Both the position numbers and the translations under genes were made by a program. 64,000 nucleotides of DNA. Source: Bog-473 sp963804055. GTDB taxonomy: Bacteria; Actinomycetota; Acidimicrobiia; Acidimicrobiales; RAAP-2. The stretch lies in the NCBI GenBank assembly GCA_963804055.1, contig CAWDOU010000005.1:1-64000 (forward strand). The letters are read 5' to 3'. Below the pieces are notes generated by a model. It had not been told where the DNA came from and did not search any database. It saw nothing but the letters and a program-made list of their open reading frames with translations. Shown here one piece after another: positions 52,083-61,290 of this stretch (its first letter is position 1; each line of letters begins with the position of its first letter).

Positions 52083-53606
52083 GTGGGCCGACGGATCCGC
52101 TGGCTCGGCCTCGTCATGGTGCTGTGCTTGGGAGCGGTCGTGGCCCAGCTGGTCAACATCCAGGACGTGAAGGCCCCGGCCCTCCAGGCCTCGCCGAACA
52201 ATCCGGGCAACATTGCCAACGCTGCGGACAACCGACGCGGTGCGATCTATGCCGATGACGGGACGACGGTGCTGGCCACGTCCGTCAAGGTTCAGGGCGG
52301 GAGCTACGACTACACGCGTGAGTATCCCGGTGGCTCCCTGTACTCCCAGGTCGTCGGGTTTGATTCCACCTATGAAGGCACGGCGGGCGTCGAGTACGAG
52401 TACAACAACGTCCTCCGAATCCAGAAGCATCCGGCGCAGAATCTCTCCCAAGCCCTTGGATTGTCCCCGACGCCGCGCAGCACCGACAGCGTGATCCTGA
52501 CGATCGATCCGAAGCTCCAGCAGGCGGCCCGGACGGCGCTGAGCCACCTGACCGGAACGAACACGGATGCCGCCATCGTCGCCATCGTTCCCAAGACCGG
52601 GGCCGTCGTCGCGGACTACTCCACCCCGACGTTCGACCCGGCCCCGCTCGAGGCACCGAACACCGTGGCCGGGACCGCGGAGCAGAAGCTGGCGGCCCTC
52701 GCGTACTTCGACACCAAGGACCACGAAGGCTTCTATCCGGGGCTCCCCCTGGCCACCGGAGAGACCTTCTTCCCCGGCTCGACATTCAAGGTCGTCACCG
52801 CCTCTGCCGTGTACAACCTCGATCCCGGTCTCTCCACCTTCGACTTTCCGTTCGCCGGATCGACGACGTTTCCGAACTCGGACAAGGTCATGACCAACGA
52901 CGGCGGACAGGGTTGTGGCGGCACCATGGCCGACGACATGTTCGCCACCTCGTGCGACCCCGGCTTCGGGCAGTTGGGCGTGAAGCTGACCGCGCCCACC
53001 TTGGTCGAGCAGGCCCAGCTGTTCGGCTACAACTCCCGTCCACCGATCGATCTCCCCGATGCCTGGGTGGCCACCCCGTCCATCCCGGCGGCGTCGACGC
53101 TCACCCCGCCCAACCAGGAGCAGCTGGCCGACACGGCGATCGGGCAGCTCAGTGATCAGGCCAGCGCACTCTCGAACGCCATGGTGGCCGCGGGGATCGC
53201 CGACGGCGGCACGATCATGACTCCGCACGTCATGTCGGAGATCATCGACGATCAAGGCGGCGTCGTGAGCACCTACAAGCCGACGCCCTGGAGGCAGGCG
53301 GTCTCGCCCGGAGCGGCTGCGCAGGTCACCGCGCTCATGAAGACGGTGGCCACCGACCCCATGGGAACCGCCGCAGGTGTCGGCTTCCCGGCCGATCTCG
53401 ACGTCGCAGTCAAGACCGGTACGGCGCAGACGGGCAATCCCCAGGCCAATACCGACGATTGGATGATCGGCTTCGCGCCGGCCGACGACCCGCAGATCGC
53501 CATCGCGGTCGTGGTGCCGCTCCAGCACCAATCCGACAACGGCGCCGGTGTCGCGGGGCCGATCATGAAGGCGATGTTCGAAGCCGCACTTCCCTCACAG
53601 TCGTAG
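52083..53606 (+). CDS. Penicillin-binding protein transpeptidase with altered SxN
   Basis: 507 residues. One N-terminal transmembrane helix (about 5-24), a PbpA-like dimerisation region (RRGAIYADDGTTVL), then the transpeptidase domain with S233-x-x-K236 in PGSTFKVVTA and K445-T-G in VAVKTGTAQTG. The second motif, expected as SxN, reads S291-C-D in FATSCDPGFGQLG, with Asp in place of Asn. The protein should crosslink peptidoglycan outside the membrane; the Asp may lower or change activity. GTG start. It follows the FHA-LuxR gene on the same strand after 161 nt. Confidence 0.9.
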   Translation: MGRRIRWLGLVMVLCLGAVVAQLVNIQDVKAPALQASPNNPGNIANAADNRRGAIYADDGTTVLATSVKVQGGSYDYTREYPGGSLYSQVVGFDSTYEGTAGVEYEYNNVLRIQKHPAQNLSQALGLSPTPRSTDSVILTIDPKLQQAARTALSHLTGTNTDAAIVAIVPKTGAVVADYSTPTFDPAPLEAPNTVAGTAEQKLAALAYFDTKDHEGFYPGLPLATGETFFPGSTFKVVTASAVYNLDPGLSTFDFPFAGSTTFPNSDKVMTNDGGQGCGGTMADDMFATSCDPGFGQLGVKLTAPTLVEQAQLFGYNSRPPIDLPDAWVATPSIPAASTLTPPNQEQLADTAIGQLSDQASALSNAMVAAGIADGGTIMTPHVMSEIIDDQGGVVSTYKPTPWRQAVSPGAAAQVTALMKTVATDPMGTAAGVGFPADLDVAVKTGTAQTGNPQANTDDWMIGFAPADDPQIAIAVVVPLQHQSDNGAGVAGPIMKAMFEAALPSQS

Positions 53607-53614
53607 CGGTCTCC

Positions 53615-54370
53615 TCACCCTTCGCTCTTGCGGATCTCTGCCTCCATGTCCCTGTCATGCAGATCGGCGGCCAGGAACGGCCCGGACGTCGGCAGGCTGA
53701 GCCGAAGTTCCGACACGGTGGAGATCTCGACGACACCTTCGTCCAGTACGAAATCGAACGCATGCCCACCCGCGGTGTGGTCCTCGTTGAGGAAGTGCAG
53801 GTGGTAGCCGGCGACGGAGATGCCCTGCTCGTAGTCCGGCGTCCGGAAGCCGATCAGCATTCCTGCCGTCCCCGCAAAGGTCCTCTCGGTCTCGTCGTCG
53901 GCGGCTTCCGCCAACGGGCGGTACGGGGCTTCCTGCCGCGCCGCGGTCCGTGTCGAGACGGTGGGGAACCGCCCGGTGACCCTGATCGCATAGAACAGAT
54001 TTTCGCTCGGCAGGCGCTGGTCGATCAGAGCCAGCAGTTCAGCGCGCGATGAGGGGTGCACGATGTCGAACCTGCTGTCGGCCACGAACGTCGTCACGGC
54101 TGCGAACGGCGTCAGCTCGTCCGGGCCCGCCACCCGCGCCTCCCCGCTCGAGAAGAGGTGAAAGCACACGCCGTCGTTGACGACCATCTCGCCGTCGAGA
54201 TGATTGAACGTTCCCACCCCGAAGTCGCCGTGCTCCAACAGCTCGGCGATCGTGACGGATCCGTCGTAGATGCCGTCGAGAAGCGCTGACATGGTGGAGG
54301 TCTGGTACAAGGTCCGCGCCCGCTCCGCATCGTGGTGGATGCCGTGCTCGCCACTCCGATGCGACAGCAT
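53615..54370 (-). CDS. budA: Alpha-acetolactate decarboxylase
   Basis: 251 residues. TLYQTSTMSALLDGIYDG, LEHGDFGVGTFNHLDGEM and the zinc-ligand motif AGYHLHFLNEDHTAGGHAFD are diagnostic of BudA/AlsD, which converts acetolactate to acetoin. ATG chosen (MLSHRSGEHG) to fit the usual length of about 250; an ATG at 54526 would add 52 residues and start inside the divergent DsbA gene. No acetolactate synthase is adjacent. It converges with the PBP gene. Confidence 0.9.
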   Translation of the reverse strand: MLSHRSGEHGIHHDAERARTLYQTSTMSALLDGIYDGSVTIAELLEHGDFGVGTFNHLDGEMVVNDGVCFHLFSSGEARVAGPDELTPFAAVTTFVADSRFDIVHPSSRAELLALIDQRLPSENLFYAIRVTGRFPTVSTRTAARQEAPYRPLAEAADDETERTFAGTAGMLIGFRTPDYEQGISVAGYHLHFLNEDHTAGGHAFDFVLDEGVVEISTVSELRLSLPTSGPFLAADLHDRDMEAEIRKSEG

Positions 54371-54524
54371 GGTCGCCGCCCATCGGCGAAACCGCTCGTG
54401 CGCAGGCTCGACGGTCGTCAGCGCAACCTGCCCGGGTGTGATCCCGCTCCCTGGGACATCGGAGGTCGAGCGTACAGGCCGGCCTGGCGGGGGCTCCGAC
54501 GGGCCCTCCGGGTACCCTGCAGCC

Positions 54525-55163
54525 ATGACCGACGTCGAGGTGTTCATCGATCCCAGTTGCCCGTGGGCCTGGGTCACTTCGCGCTGGCTGGTGGAGGTGG
54601 CGCCGAACCGGGGCTTGACCATCTTCTGGCGCTCCTACTGCCTCGAGATCCGCGACGACTACGGCGTGGCACCCACGGTTCCCAAGGAGTACCGGCAACA
54701 AGCTCTCGACGGCCACGCCGTGGCACATCGCATGTTGCGGATCTTCGAGGCGGCGCGCGCCCAAGGCGGGGAGGATCCGGTGGGCCGGCTCTACGCCGAG
54801 TGGGGTGCTCGCAACTTCGCCAAGGTACGGCCCGAGCCCGATGCGCTGCTCGCGGACTGCGTGGCGGCCACCGGTCTCCCGTCCGCCTTGTTGGCCGCAG
54901 CAGACGACGAGGCATGGGACGCGCCAATACGTGAGGCAATGGAAGTGGCATACGCCTTTGGCGGCCCGAAGACGCAGACACCCACGATCGTGGTCCGAAC
55001 AGACCCGCCCCACGGCTTCAAGGGTCCGGTGATGGCACCCGCCCCCACCGGAGCGGGCGCGCTGGAGCTCTGGGATGCCATTCAGGTGCTTTCGGAGCAC
55101 GACGGATTCTTCGAGATCACCCGGCCGCGCACCAATCCGCCGAGGCTCCATCTCCCCGCCTGA
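54525..55163 (+). CDS. DsbA-like / mycothiol-dependent nitroreductase (Rv2466c)-type protein
   Basis: 212 residues. Thioredoxin fold with helical insertion. The active-site region reads DPSCPWAWVTSRWLVEVA, so the CPWC of Rv2466c is CPWA here, leaving only the first Cys. A single Cys would still allow mycothiol adduct chemistry but not an internal disulfide. ATG with TACCCT 6 nt upstream and no Shine-Dalgarno: candidate leaderless start. Divergent from budA. Confidence 0.85.
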   Translation: MTDVEVFIDPSCPWAWVTSRWLVEVAPNRGLTIFWRSYCLEIRDDYGVAPTVPKEYRQQALDGHAVAHRMLRIFEAARAQGGEDPVGRLYAEWGARNFAKVRPEPDALLADCVAATGLPSALLAAADDEAWDAPIREAMEVAYAFGGPKTQTPTIVVRTDPPHGFKGPVMAPAPTGAGALELWDAIQVLSEHDGFFEITRPRTNPPRLHLPA

Positions 55164-55193
55164 GCGATCCGCCTGGCTGCCATACTGGCTCTC

Positions 55194-55313
55194 ATGACCC
55201 GTCCCGCCGAGTCCTCCCAGCTCGATGGAGCGGACGGAGTCACACTCGGCGATATGCGGCAATGGACCCGGGCCCGTCAGATACTCGTGCACGCCGTGAG
55301 TCAGCAGGCCTGA
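55194..55313 (+). CDS. Possible 39-aa small protein
   Basis: An ATG frame of 39 codons with an amphipathic stretch (LGDMRQWTRARQILVHAV) between the DsbA-like and MFS genes. No clear ribosome site; CATACT lies 7 nt upstream. No family is recognised and it may be noise. Confidence 0.25.
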   Translation: MTRPAESSQLDGADGVTLGDMRQWTRARQILVHAVSQQA

Positions 55314-55367
55314 CGGCGGGACGGACTGCCTGCTGACCGCCCGCTTCATCATGACTGCCGTGGCGTT

Positions 55368-56639
55368 GTGAGCGGGACCATCAACCGCCGCATCCTGCCG
55401 CTGTACGTCGTCGTCTTCGTCGGCTTCCTCGGCTACAGCCTCATGATCGCCACGTTCACGCCGATGATCCTGCGCAATGACAACGGGATGCTGCCGGCGA
55501 CTTCGAGCTTGACCCAGCGCAGCCTGGTCCTCGGCCTTCTGCTCGCGCTGTACCCACTAGGCCAGTTCATCGGGTCGCCCGTCCTCGGCGCACTGTCGGA
55601 CCGGTTCGGGCGTCGCCCCGTCCTGATCGCCTCGCTCTCGACCACCACGATCCTCTACGTCGGGATCGCCACGGCGTTGGCAGTGCAGAATCTGCCGCTG
55701 TTGATGCTGGCGTGCTTCTTGGCCGGACTGTCCGAATCGAACATCGTCCTGGCCCAGAGTGCCATTGCCGATACCGCTCCGCGTGCCGATCGCAGCCGTC
55801 TGTTCGGCTACATCTACCTCAGCGCCAGTCTGGCCTACGTCGTGGGCCCGCTGGGCGGCGGCCAGCTCGCCGATCACTCCCTTGTGAGCTGGTTCAACTA
55901 CGCGACGCCCTATTGGACCGTGACCGCGCTGCTCGGCGGGACGTCCGTCGCTGTCATCGCCTGGTTTCGGGAGACGCATGCGGGCTCGGGCGAGAGGGGC
56001 CGGTATCTAGAGTCGTTCACCAACCTGGCCCGCGTCGTCACGGACCGCCGCCTCCGCCCCCTGTACCTGATCAATTTCATCCTCTACCTGGCCATCTTCG
56101 GCTTCTTCCGCGTCTACCCCATGTACCTGGTGGACGAGTTCCACATGGGGGTGGGGAGGGTTTCCGAGTATGTCGCCTTCGTCGCCGTGCCGATCGTCGT
56201 TGCAAACGTGTGGCTCGTGGGCGCGCTGTCACGACACGCCAGCCCTCGGACGATGGTGTTCTACAGCGCCCTGGCCATGGGCCTGCTGATGGCCGTCATC
56301 GTGATCCCGAAATCGACCGCTACGTTGTGGTTCACGCTGGGAGCGACCGCGCTCGCCCTGGCGGTCTGCCTCCCGTCGTGTGCCGCCATGCTCTCCCTGG
56401 CAGCGGACGACCAGGAGCAGGGACGGGCGATGGGGAACAACCAGTCCATGCAGGTGGGCGCAGAGTCCCTCTCCGGTCTGGCCGGTGGAGCGCTTGCTGC
56501 CATCGTGATCACCCTCCCCCTGCTCGTGTTCGCCGGGGTGGCGATCGCAGGAAGCCTGATGGTGGCCAACCTGGCGCGCCGGAGGATGCCCGCTCCGGCG
56601 GCGCCGGTGCTCGGCGGCGACCGCGGATCGACATCGTGA
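55368..56639 (+). CDS. MFS transporter
   Basis: 423 residues, 12 hydrophobic segments. Motif A GALSDRFGRRPVL lies between helices 2 and 3. GTG start without a visible Shine-Dalgarno. Proteins of this type export drugs or metabolites; the direction and substrate cannot be told. It is the first of three rightward genes (MFS, aldo/keto reductase, hypothetical) with short gaps. Confidence 0.9.
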   Translation: MSGTINRRILPLYVVVFVGFLGYSLMIATFTPMILRNDNGMLPATSSLTQRSLVLGLLLALYPLGQFIGSPVLGALSDRFGRRPVLIASLSTTTILYVGIATALAVQNLPLLMLACFLAGLSESNIVLAQSAIADTAPRADRSRLFGYIYLSASLAYVVGPLGGGQLADHSLVSWFNYATPYWTVTALLGGTSVAVIAWFRETHAGSGERGRYLESFTNLARVVTDRRLRPLYLINFILYLAIFGFFRVYPMYLVDEFHMGVGRVSEYVAFVAVPIVVANVWLVGALSRHASPRTMVFYSALAMGLLMAVIVIPKSTATLWFTLGATALALAVCLPSCAAMLSLAADDQEQGRAMGNNQSMQVGAESLSGLAGGALAAIVITLPLLVFAGVAIAGSLMVANLARRRMPAPAAPVLGGDRGSTS

Positions 56640-56765
56640 CGTCTGGCATGATCGGGAAAGGGAACGCGGACCGGGGTGGCCGTCCATCCTGCATCCCCTG
56701 CCGGCCACTCCTGAGGGCCCCACCGGCATCGGTCTCGTGCGGGACCGAAGAAGGGAAGAGCAACC

Positions 56766-57743
56766 ATGAAGCACGCCACACTCGGGACGCTCGACGTCGG
56801 CCGCATCGGTCTCGGCGCCATGGGGATGTCGACCGCCTTCACCGGGGCGGGCGAGGACGATGCCGAATCCATTCGGACGATTCACCGGGCGCTCGACCTC
56901 GGGGTGACACTGCTCGACACGGCCGAGATCTACGGCCCCTTCACGAACGAGAGACTCGTCGGGGAGGCCATCAGACAGCGCCGTGATCAGGTCGTCCTGG
57001 CGACGAAGTTCGGAATGGTCTCGCACGCCGGCGGCGGCCCAGGACATCTCGACAGCAGCCCGGCGAACATCCGCACCGCCCTGGAAGGATCATTGGATCG
57101 CCTTGGGACCGACTACGTCGATCTCTACTATCAGCACCGGGTGGACCCCGAGACGCCGATTGAGGACACGGTTGGTGTGCTGGCCGAGCTGGTCCGCGAA
57201 GGCAAGGTGCGCCACATCGGTCTGTCCGAGGCATGGGTCGACACCATTCGCCGCGCCCATGCCGTGCACCCCATCACGGCGCTCCAATCGGAGTACTCCT
57301 TGTTCACGCGCGACCAGGAGGACGAGGTCTTGCCTCTCCTCCGCGAGCTCGGCATCGGGTTCGTGGCCTACTCGCCACTGGGCAGGGGCATGCTCACGGG
57401 GCAGATCCGCTCCCTGGCCCAGCTGGACGACAGTGATTTCCGGAAGTCGAATCCGCGCTTTATGGGGGAGAACTTCCAGCGCAACCAGCGTCTCGTCGAC
57501 GAAGTCGTCGCCACTGCAGCAGAGCTTGGTGCGACTCCAGGTCAAGTCGCCTTGGCGTGGCTCCTCACAAAGGGCGACGACATCGCGCCGATCCCCGGCA
57601 CGAAGCACGTGTCCCGGGTCGAGGAGAACGTCGGCGCGGACGTCATCGAACTCGGTCCCGAGCAGATCGATCGATTGGACAAGCTTCCTCCAGCGGCCGG
57701 CGAGCACCACAATGCGCAACAGATGCGAATGATCGAACGGTGA
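56766..57743 (+). CDS. Aldo/keto reductase
   Basis: 325 residues, TIM barrel. Catalytic Asp and Tyr are in LLDTAEIYGPFTNERLVGEA, Lys in VLATKFGM and His in YYQHRVDPETP; the C-terminal cofactor region shows IPGTKHVSRVEENV. NADPH-dependent reduction of aldehydes or ketones is expected. ATG behind GAAGGGAAGAG. Confidence 0.94.
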   Translation: MKHATLGTLDVGRIGLGAMGMSTAFTGAGEDDAESIRTIHRALDLGVTLLDTAEIYGPFTNERLVGEAIRQRRDQVVLATKFGMVSHAGGGPGHLDSSPANIRTALEGSLDRLGTDYVDLYYQHRVDPETPIEDTVGVLAELVREGKVRHIGLSEAWVDTIRRAHAVHPITALQSEYSLFTRDQEDEVLPLLRELGIGFVAYSPLGRGMLTGQIRSLAQLDDSDFRKSNPRFMGENFQRNQRLVDEVVATAAELGATPGQVALAWLLTKGDDIAPIPGTKHVSRVEENVGADVIELGPEQIDRLDKLPPAAGEHHNAQQMRMIER

Positions 57744-57775
57744 CGCCGGCTCGACCCGGACACACGACCGCGCGC

Positions 57776-58450
57776 ATGATCTCCACCATCGACTGGGCCT
57801 CGTGGGGAACGGCCGTCGGCACCTTGGTACTGGCGATGGCCACGTTCGCGTCGGTCCGGTCCGCCAATCGCGCCGGGCGCAACGCCGAACGGGCTCTCCA
57901 GGCCGGACTTCGTCCCGTGCTCTTCGCGTCCCGCCCCCACGAGACGGTGCAGAAGGTTCGCTGGGGAGACGGGCACTGGGCCGCATTGCCGCCTGGTCGC
58001 GCCGTGCTTGAGGAGGTCGACGGCGTGATCTACATGGCCATGTCGCTCTTGAACGTGGGCGCCGGAATCGCAGTGATCCTCGGCTGGAGGCTCGACACCG
58101 GGCAGATCATCAATCCGAATTCTTCCCTCGAAGAGATGCAGTCAGGCCCGCAGATGGTTCGCCCCGATCCGGCGACGTTCCGGCCCCAGACCCGGGACCT
58201 GTATTCGCCGCCCAACGATCTGAGCTTCTGGCAGGCGGCGCTCCGGACGGCGGACGATCCCGACCGGGCCCGGGTCGAGGCGGCGATCGCCGGCCCCGAT
58301 CCGCTCCTCATCGACCTGCTCTACGGCGATCAGGAAGGCGGCCAGCGCACCATCAGCCGTTTCGCCATTTCCCGCTACGGCGGCCCCGACGACGGGTGGT
58401 TTCCCGCGGTCGTGAACCACTGGTACCTCGACCGGGAGGGCCCCCGGTAG
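57776..58450 (+). CDS. Hypothetical membrane-anchored protein
   Basis: 224 residues. One N-terminal transmembrane helix (about 7-25, ASWGTAVGTLVLAMATFASV) followed by a basic helix (RSANRAGRNAERAL) and a soluble domain with many Trp/Tyr residues. No recognised domain; the N-terminal layout is common in actinobacterial unknowns. It starts 32 nt after the aldo/keto reductase gene and may be co-transcribed. Confidence 0.7.
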   Translation: MISTIDWASWGTAVGTLVLAMATFASVRSANRAGRNAERALQAGLRPVLFASRPHETVQKVRWGDGHWAALPPGRAVLEEVDGVIYMAMSLLNVGAGIAVILGWRLDTGQIINPNSSLEEMQSGPQMVRPDPATFRPQTRDLYSPPNDLSFWQAALRTADDPDRARVEAAIAGPDPLLIDLLYGDQEGGQRTISRFAISRYGGPDDGWFPAVVNHWYLDREGPR

Positions 58451-58474
58451 ACGGAGCGTGGGTGGGGCGGTTCC

Positions 58475-58792
58475 CTACGCGGTGAGGAGGGACTCGCTCA
58501 CCCGCCCTCCCTCGACGCGCACGCTGGAGGTCGGGCCGTCCGACGCACCTCGCACCCGCACCTCATAGCTCCCTTGGGCCAAGCCCGGGAACAAGGCGGC
58601 GTGCACCTCGCCCCCGGGAATGCGCCGAGCGCGCACTGCGACGTGCGTCCCGTCCCACGGAGTGCCCCGGCGGCGGATCTCGACCTCGAGCCCGGCCAGC
58701 GTCGCCGGCGTACGCACAATGGCCGCACCGAGGTCGCCGCCGATGTCCAGCACGACGGAGCCCACTTCGCTTGTCCCTGTGAGATGGTCCAT
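58475..58792 (-). CDS. Hypothetical 105-aa protein linked to DUF4331
   Basis: 105 residues, beta-rich by appearance (VVLDIGGDLGAAIV, THVAVRARRI, GSYEVRVRG). No recognised family. The ATG sits 2 nt after the DUF4331 gene stop, so the pair is translationally linked. Possible binding or assembly partner of the DUF4331 protein. Confidence 0.68.
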   Translation of the reverse strand: MDHLTGTSEVGSVVLDIGGDLGAAIVRTPATLAGLEVEIRRRGTPWDGTHVAVRARRIPGGEVHAALFPGLAQGSYEVRVRGASDGPTSSVRVEGGRVSESLLTA

Positions 58793-58794
58793 GA

Positions 58795-60291
58795 CTACGG
58801 TGCGACCGAGACCGGCGTCGTGGCGGGGTTCCTGTAGCCGCTGTATGGCGTGCCCAGATACGGGAAGACGCTGAGATAGTCCTCGGTGCCCTTGGCGGAG
58901 AGGTCGGTGCCCGTCCCTCCGGTCGTCAGCCCGAAGTCGACGAGCCCTGCGGCTGCGTCGGCGCTGAACGAGGGAACCACATAGCCCAACGTCGCCCCGG
59001 CCACGGCACGCAGCGCAATGGTGGCCACGTCGTCGAACACCCTCCGCCCGTTCGGGAAGCCCGCCACGTCGAGGCCCAGCAGGCCCAGGCTGTTCGGGCT
59101 CGCCGAGGGAGGGATCGCCGTGTTCAGCCGCAGCATGTCGGCCTTGACCCCGGTGCCGTTGTAGTTGGTGAAGGTCGGTGCCTGGGTGATCACACCGGCC
59201 GGGATCCCGGTGAGGAAGATCGCCTCAATGTCCGGGCGCGCATTGGAGACGCCGCCGTTGTAGGCCGCGAGGTTCGGGAAGACGCCGGGATACAGGCTCG
59301 GCAGGAGCTGCGGGAGCAGCGGCTTGGCGAAGGAGTCCAGGAACTCCGTCCCGTCGGTCGTCGGCGGCTGTGTGTTCCACACATCCTTGGCCCCGATGCC
59401 GATGAGAAGCTCGTTGACGAGCGGGTTCCCGAGGCGTGACACCTGCGTCCACGGACCGCTTCTGACGTCGCCGCCGTTGAACCAGTTGCCCCACACCCGG
59501 ACGCGTTGACGGCTCGCCGTCGTCCAGACGCCGATCACGGCCGCCGGGTCGCCGGGACCTTTCGGCACGGCACGGGTGAGCTCAGCCGCGGGAACCTGCA
59601 GCGCCAACGTGTGGACGTTGACGTCGGCGGTCGAATTGACCCCGGGCATGCCATTCAGCAGTCCGGCGGCGGGGCCGCCCACGTGGTCGCCGGCGAATCC
59701 CCGCAGGTTCCCCAGGTCGAACACCGCCCCCAGGTCGACGTAGAACCCCTCCGCCCGTTGCCCGACGAACACCTCGGCCGAGAAGGGTCCGGCTCCGACG
59801 GCGTGCACCGCGGTCGCGGCCAGAGCAGCGTAGTTCGGCGTCGACAGCGGCCCGATGTTGCAGGGCGGGCAGAGAAGGCCGCTCCCCAGCACCACCGACG
59901 AGCTTCCCCAGCGGTTACGCGGGTTGTTGTCCACGCGGGTCAGCGTGTACGTCTGCTGACGATTCCAGTTCGACGACGGCGAGGGGGGAGTCAGCGACGT
60001 GATCGGGCCATCGTTGTAGAGGAACGACGAGGGGATGTTGTTGACGGTCGTGAACCGGAACTGATAGCTGATGTCCGGATTCCCGTCGCCTGTGTTGTCG
60101 ATGTGGATCTCGTAGAGCACGTCATCGGCGAACTCGTAGAAGTTGGGACCGCCGTCGGGCGCTTCGAGTGGGATGTAGTTGGCGATGAGGGTGACCGTCC
60201 CGGCCTTATCGGGACTCATGAAGGCATAGACGTCCGTGCTGTCGGCAACGGGATCCTTTGCGATCTCAGGGGCTTCGCGGTGCGATGACAT
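58795..60291 (-). CDS. DUF4331-family protein
   Basis: 498 residues. Starts SSHREAPEIAKDPVADSTDV with YAFMSPDKAGTVTLIANYI, the DUF4331 hallmark. Later conserved points are NWFNGGDVRSGPW and VSRLGNPLVNELLIGIGAKD. Function unknown; DUF4331 proteins are often secreted or surface-linked, but no signal peptide is visible here. ATG behind GAGGAGG. It lies between a Tat-signal protein (29 nt upstream) and the 105-aa protein, in a minus-strand run headed by the nickel transporter. Confidence 0.85.
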   Translation of the reverse strand: MSSHREAPEIAKDPVADSTDVYAFMSPDKAGTVTLIANYIPLEAPDGGPNFYEFADDVLYEIHIDNTGDGNPDISYQFRFTTVNNIPSSFLYNDGPITSLTPPSPSSNWNRQQTYTLTRVDNNPRNRWGSSSVVLGSGLLCPPCNIGPLSTPNYAALAATAVHAVGAGPFSAEVFVGQRAEGFYVDLGAVFDLGNLRGFAGDHVGGPAAGLLNGMPGVNSTADVNVHTLALQVPAAELTRAVPKGPGDPAAVIGVWTTASRQRVRVWGNWFNGGDVRSGPWTQVSRLGNPLVNELLIGIGAKDVWNTQPPTTDGTEFLDSFAKPLLPQLLPSLYPGVFPNLAAYNGGVSNARPDIEAIFLTGIPAGVITQAPTFTNYNGTGVKADMLRLNTAIPPSASPNSLGLLGLDVAGFPNGRRVFDDVATIALRAVAGATLGYVVPSFSADAAAGLVDFGLTTGGTGTDLSAKGTEDYLSVFPYLGTPYSGYRNPATTPVSVAP

Positions 60292-60320
60292 GGTTTCCTC
60301 CTCGTTGACGATGATGCGGA

Positions 60321-60668
60321 CTATTGGCGGGCGGCGGACAGAAGGCTTCGAGCGAGCGCGGGCAGACGAACGACCACCTCTCGCTCTCCTTGAAAGAGGC
60401 TGATCTCGCCGGTGGTGACGTCCTTGACCTGCGCGACCAACGGCTCGGCAAGGACCCCGGCGTCGTCTTCGACGTCGTTGACGTCCGATTCGACCGTCGG
60501 CGCAGCTGCCGTGGTGCCGGCGACGATCCCGGACAGACCCGGCACGCTGCCGGCGACGGCGACGGCCGCCGCGGTGAGCGTCCCACGGCGCAGAAAGGTT
60601 CGGCGGCTCAGATTTCCCCGCCAACCTTCGGCGTCTTGCGCTGACGCGTCAACCGGATCAGGACTCAT
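60321..60668 (-). CDS. Small Tat-exported protein
   Basis: 115 residues. Tat signal LSRRTFLRRGTLTAAAVAVA, then a short mature domain rich in acidic residues (VESDVNDVEDDAGV) ending in an ALARSLLSAARQ helix. No recognised domain. A natural candidate to be exported as a small folded or cofactor-bearing partner of the adjacent DUF4331 protein. Confidence 0.75.
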   Translation of the reverse strand: MSPDPVDASAQDAEGWRGNLSRRTFLRRGTLTAAAVAVAGSVPGLSGIVAGTTAAAPTVESDVNDVEDDAGVLAEPLVAQVKDVTTGEISLFQGEREVVVRLPALARSLLSAARQ

Positions 60669-60792
60669 GACCAACCCCTCCGTCGTGCTCCTCCGACATG
60701 AGTTCGGAACGGGGGGTGACCCTGGATGACGCTGTGTCGAGATTTTCCGGGCCGGAAGCTCACTCCCCGAGGCCCGCCAAATGCAGGTGCCT

Positions 60793-61266
60793 CTAGCCGA
60801 TACGCAGGAGGTCCTGTACCAGCGCCTCCCAGGGAACAGCGTCCCAACCCGATTTCTCGGCGGCGCTCTTGGCGACCGAGACGGCTTCGCCGACCCACAG
60901 GAGCTCAATGTCCTCCCCGGGACCGATCTTCTGATCGCCCTTGATCTCCTGAGCGGGATTGCCCCTCCCGGCCTTGACCTTGTGCCCGAACTCGGCCCCG
61001 AGCACAACGTCCTGCCACGCCTTGTACGTCTCCTTGAGGCGGATCCCCACGCCGGAGAGGTGCGAATGCTTCGGCTGCTCTGACACTTCAATGGCCCAGT
61101 GCAGGCAGTGCCATGCCCGGTGCAGGTCTCCCTTGGGCTCGGAGGACGCGGCCTGCTCCTCGAACGTGGCCAGCTTCGGCTCCTCGTCCTTCGGGAGGAC
61201 CTCGCGCAGTCCGTTGAGCAGACCGGTGATGATCGGGGACGAACCCGTGCTTGTCTCGTGAGCCAT
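60793..61266 (-). CDS. Hypothetical 157-aa protein in the nickel run
   Basis: 157 residues, no recognised family. It contains a His-rich helix, AWHCLHWAIEVSEQPKHSHL, whose His/Cys/His spacing could bind a metal, and a C-terminal AVPWEALVQDLLRIG. Starts 24 nt after the NiCoT transporter stop on the same strand. A nickel-binding or nickel-enzyme-related role is inferred from position and the His cluster only. Confidence 0.6.
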   Translation of the reverse strand: MAHETSTGSSPIITGLLNGLREVLPKDEEPKLATFEEQAASSEPKGDLHRAWHCLHWAIEVSEQPKHSHLSGVGIRLKETYKAWQDVVLGAEFGHKVKAGRGNPAQEIKGDQKIGPGEDIELLWVGEAVSVAKSAAEKSGWDAVPWEALVQDLLRIG

Positions 61267-61290
61267 GCCGACACCCTATCGACACGGGCG

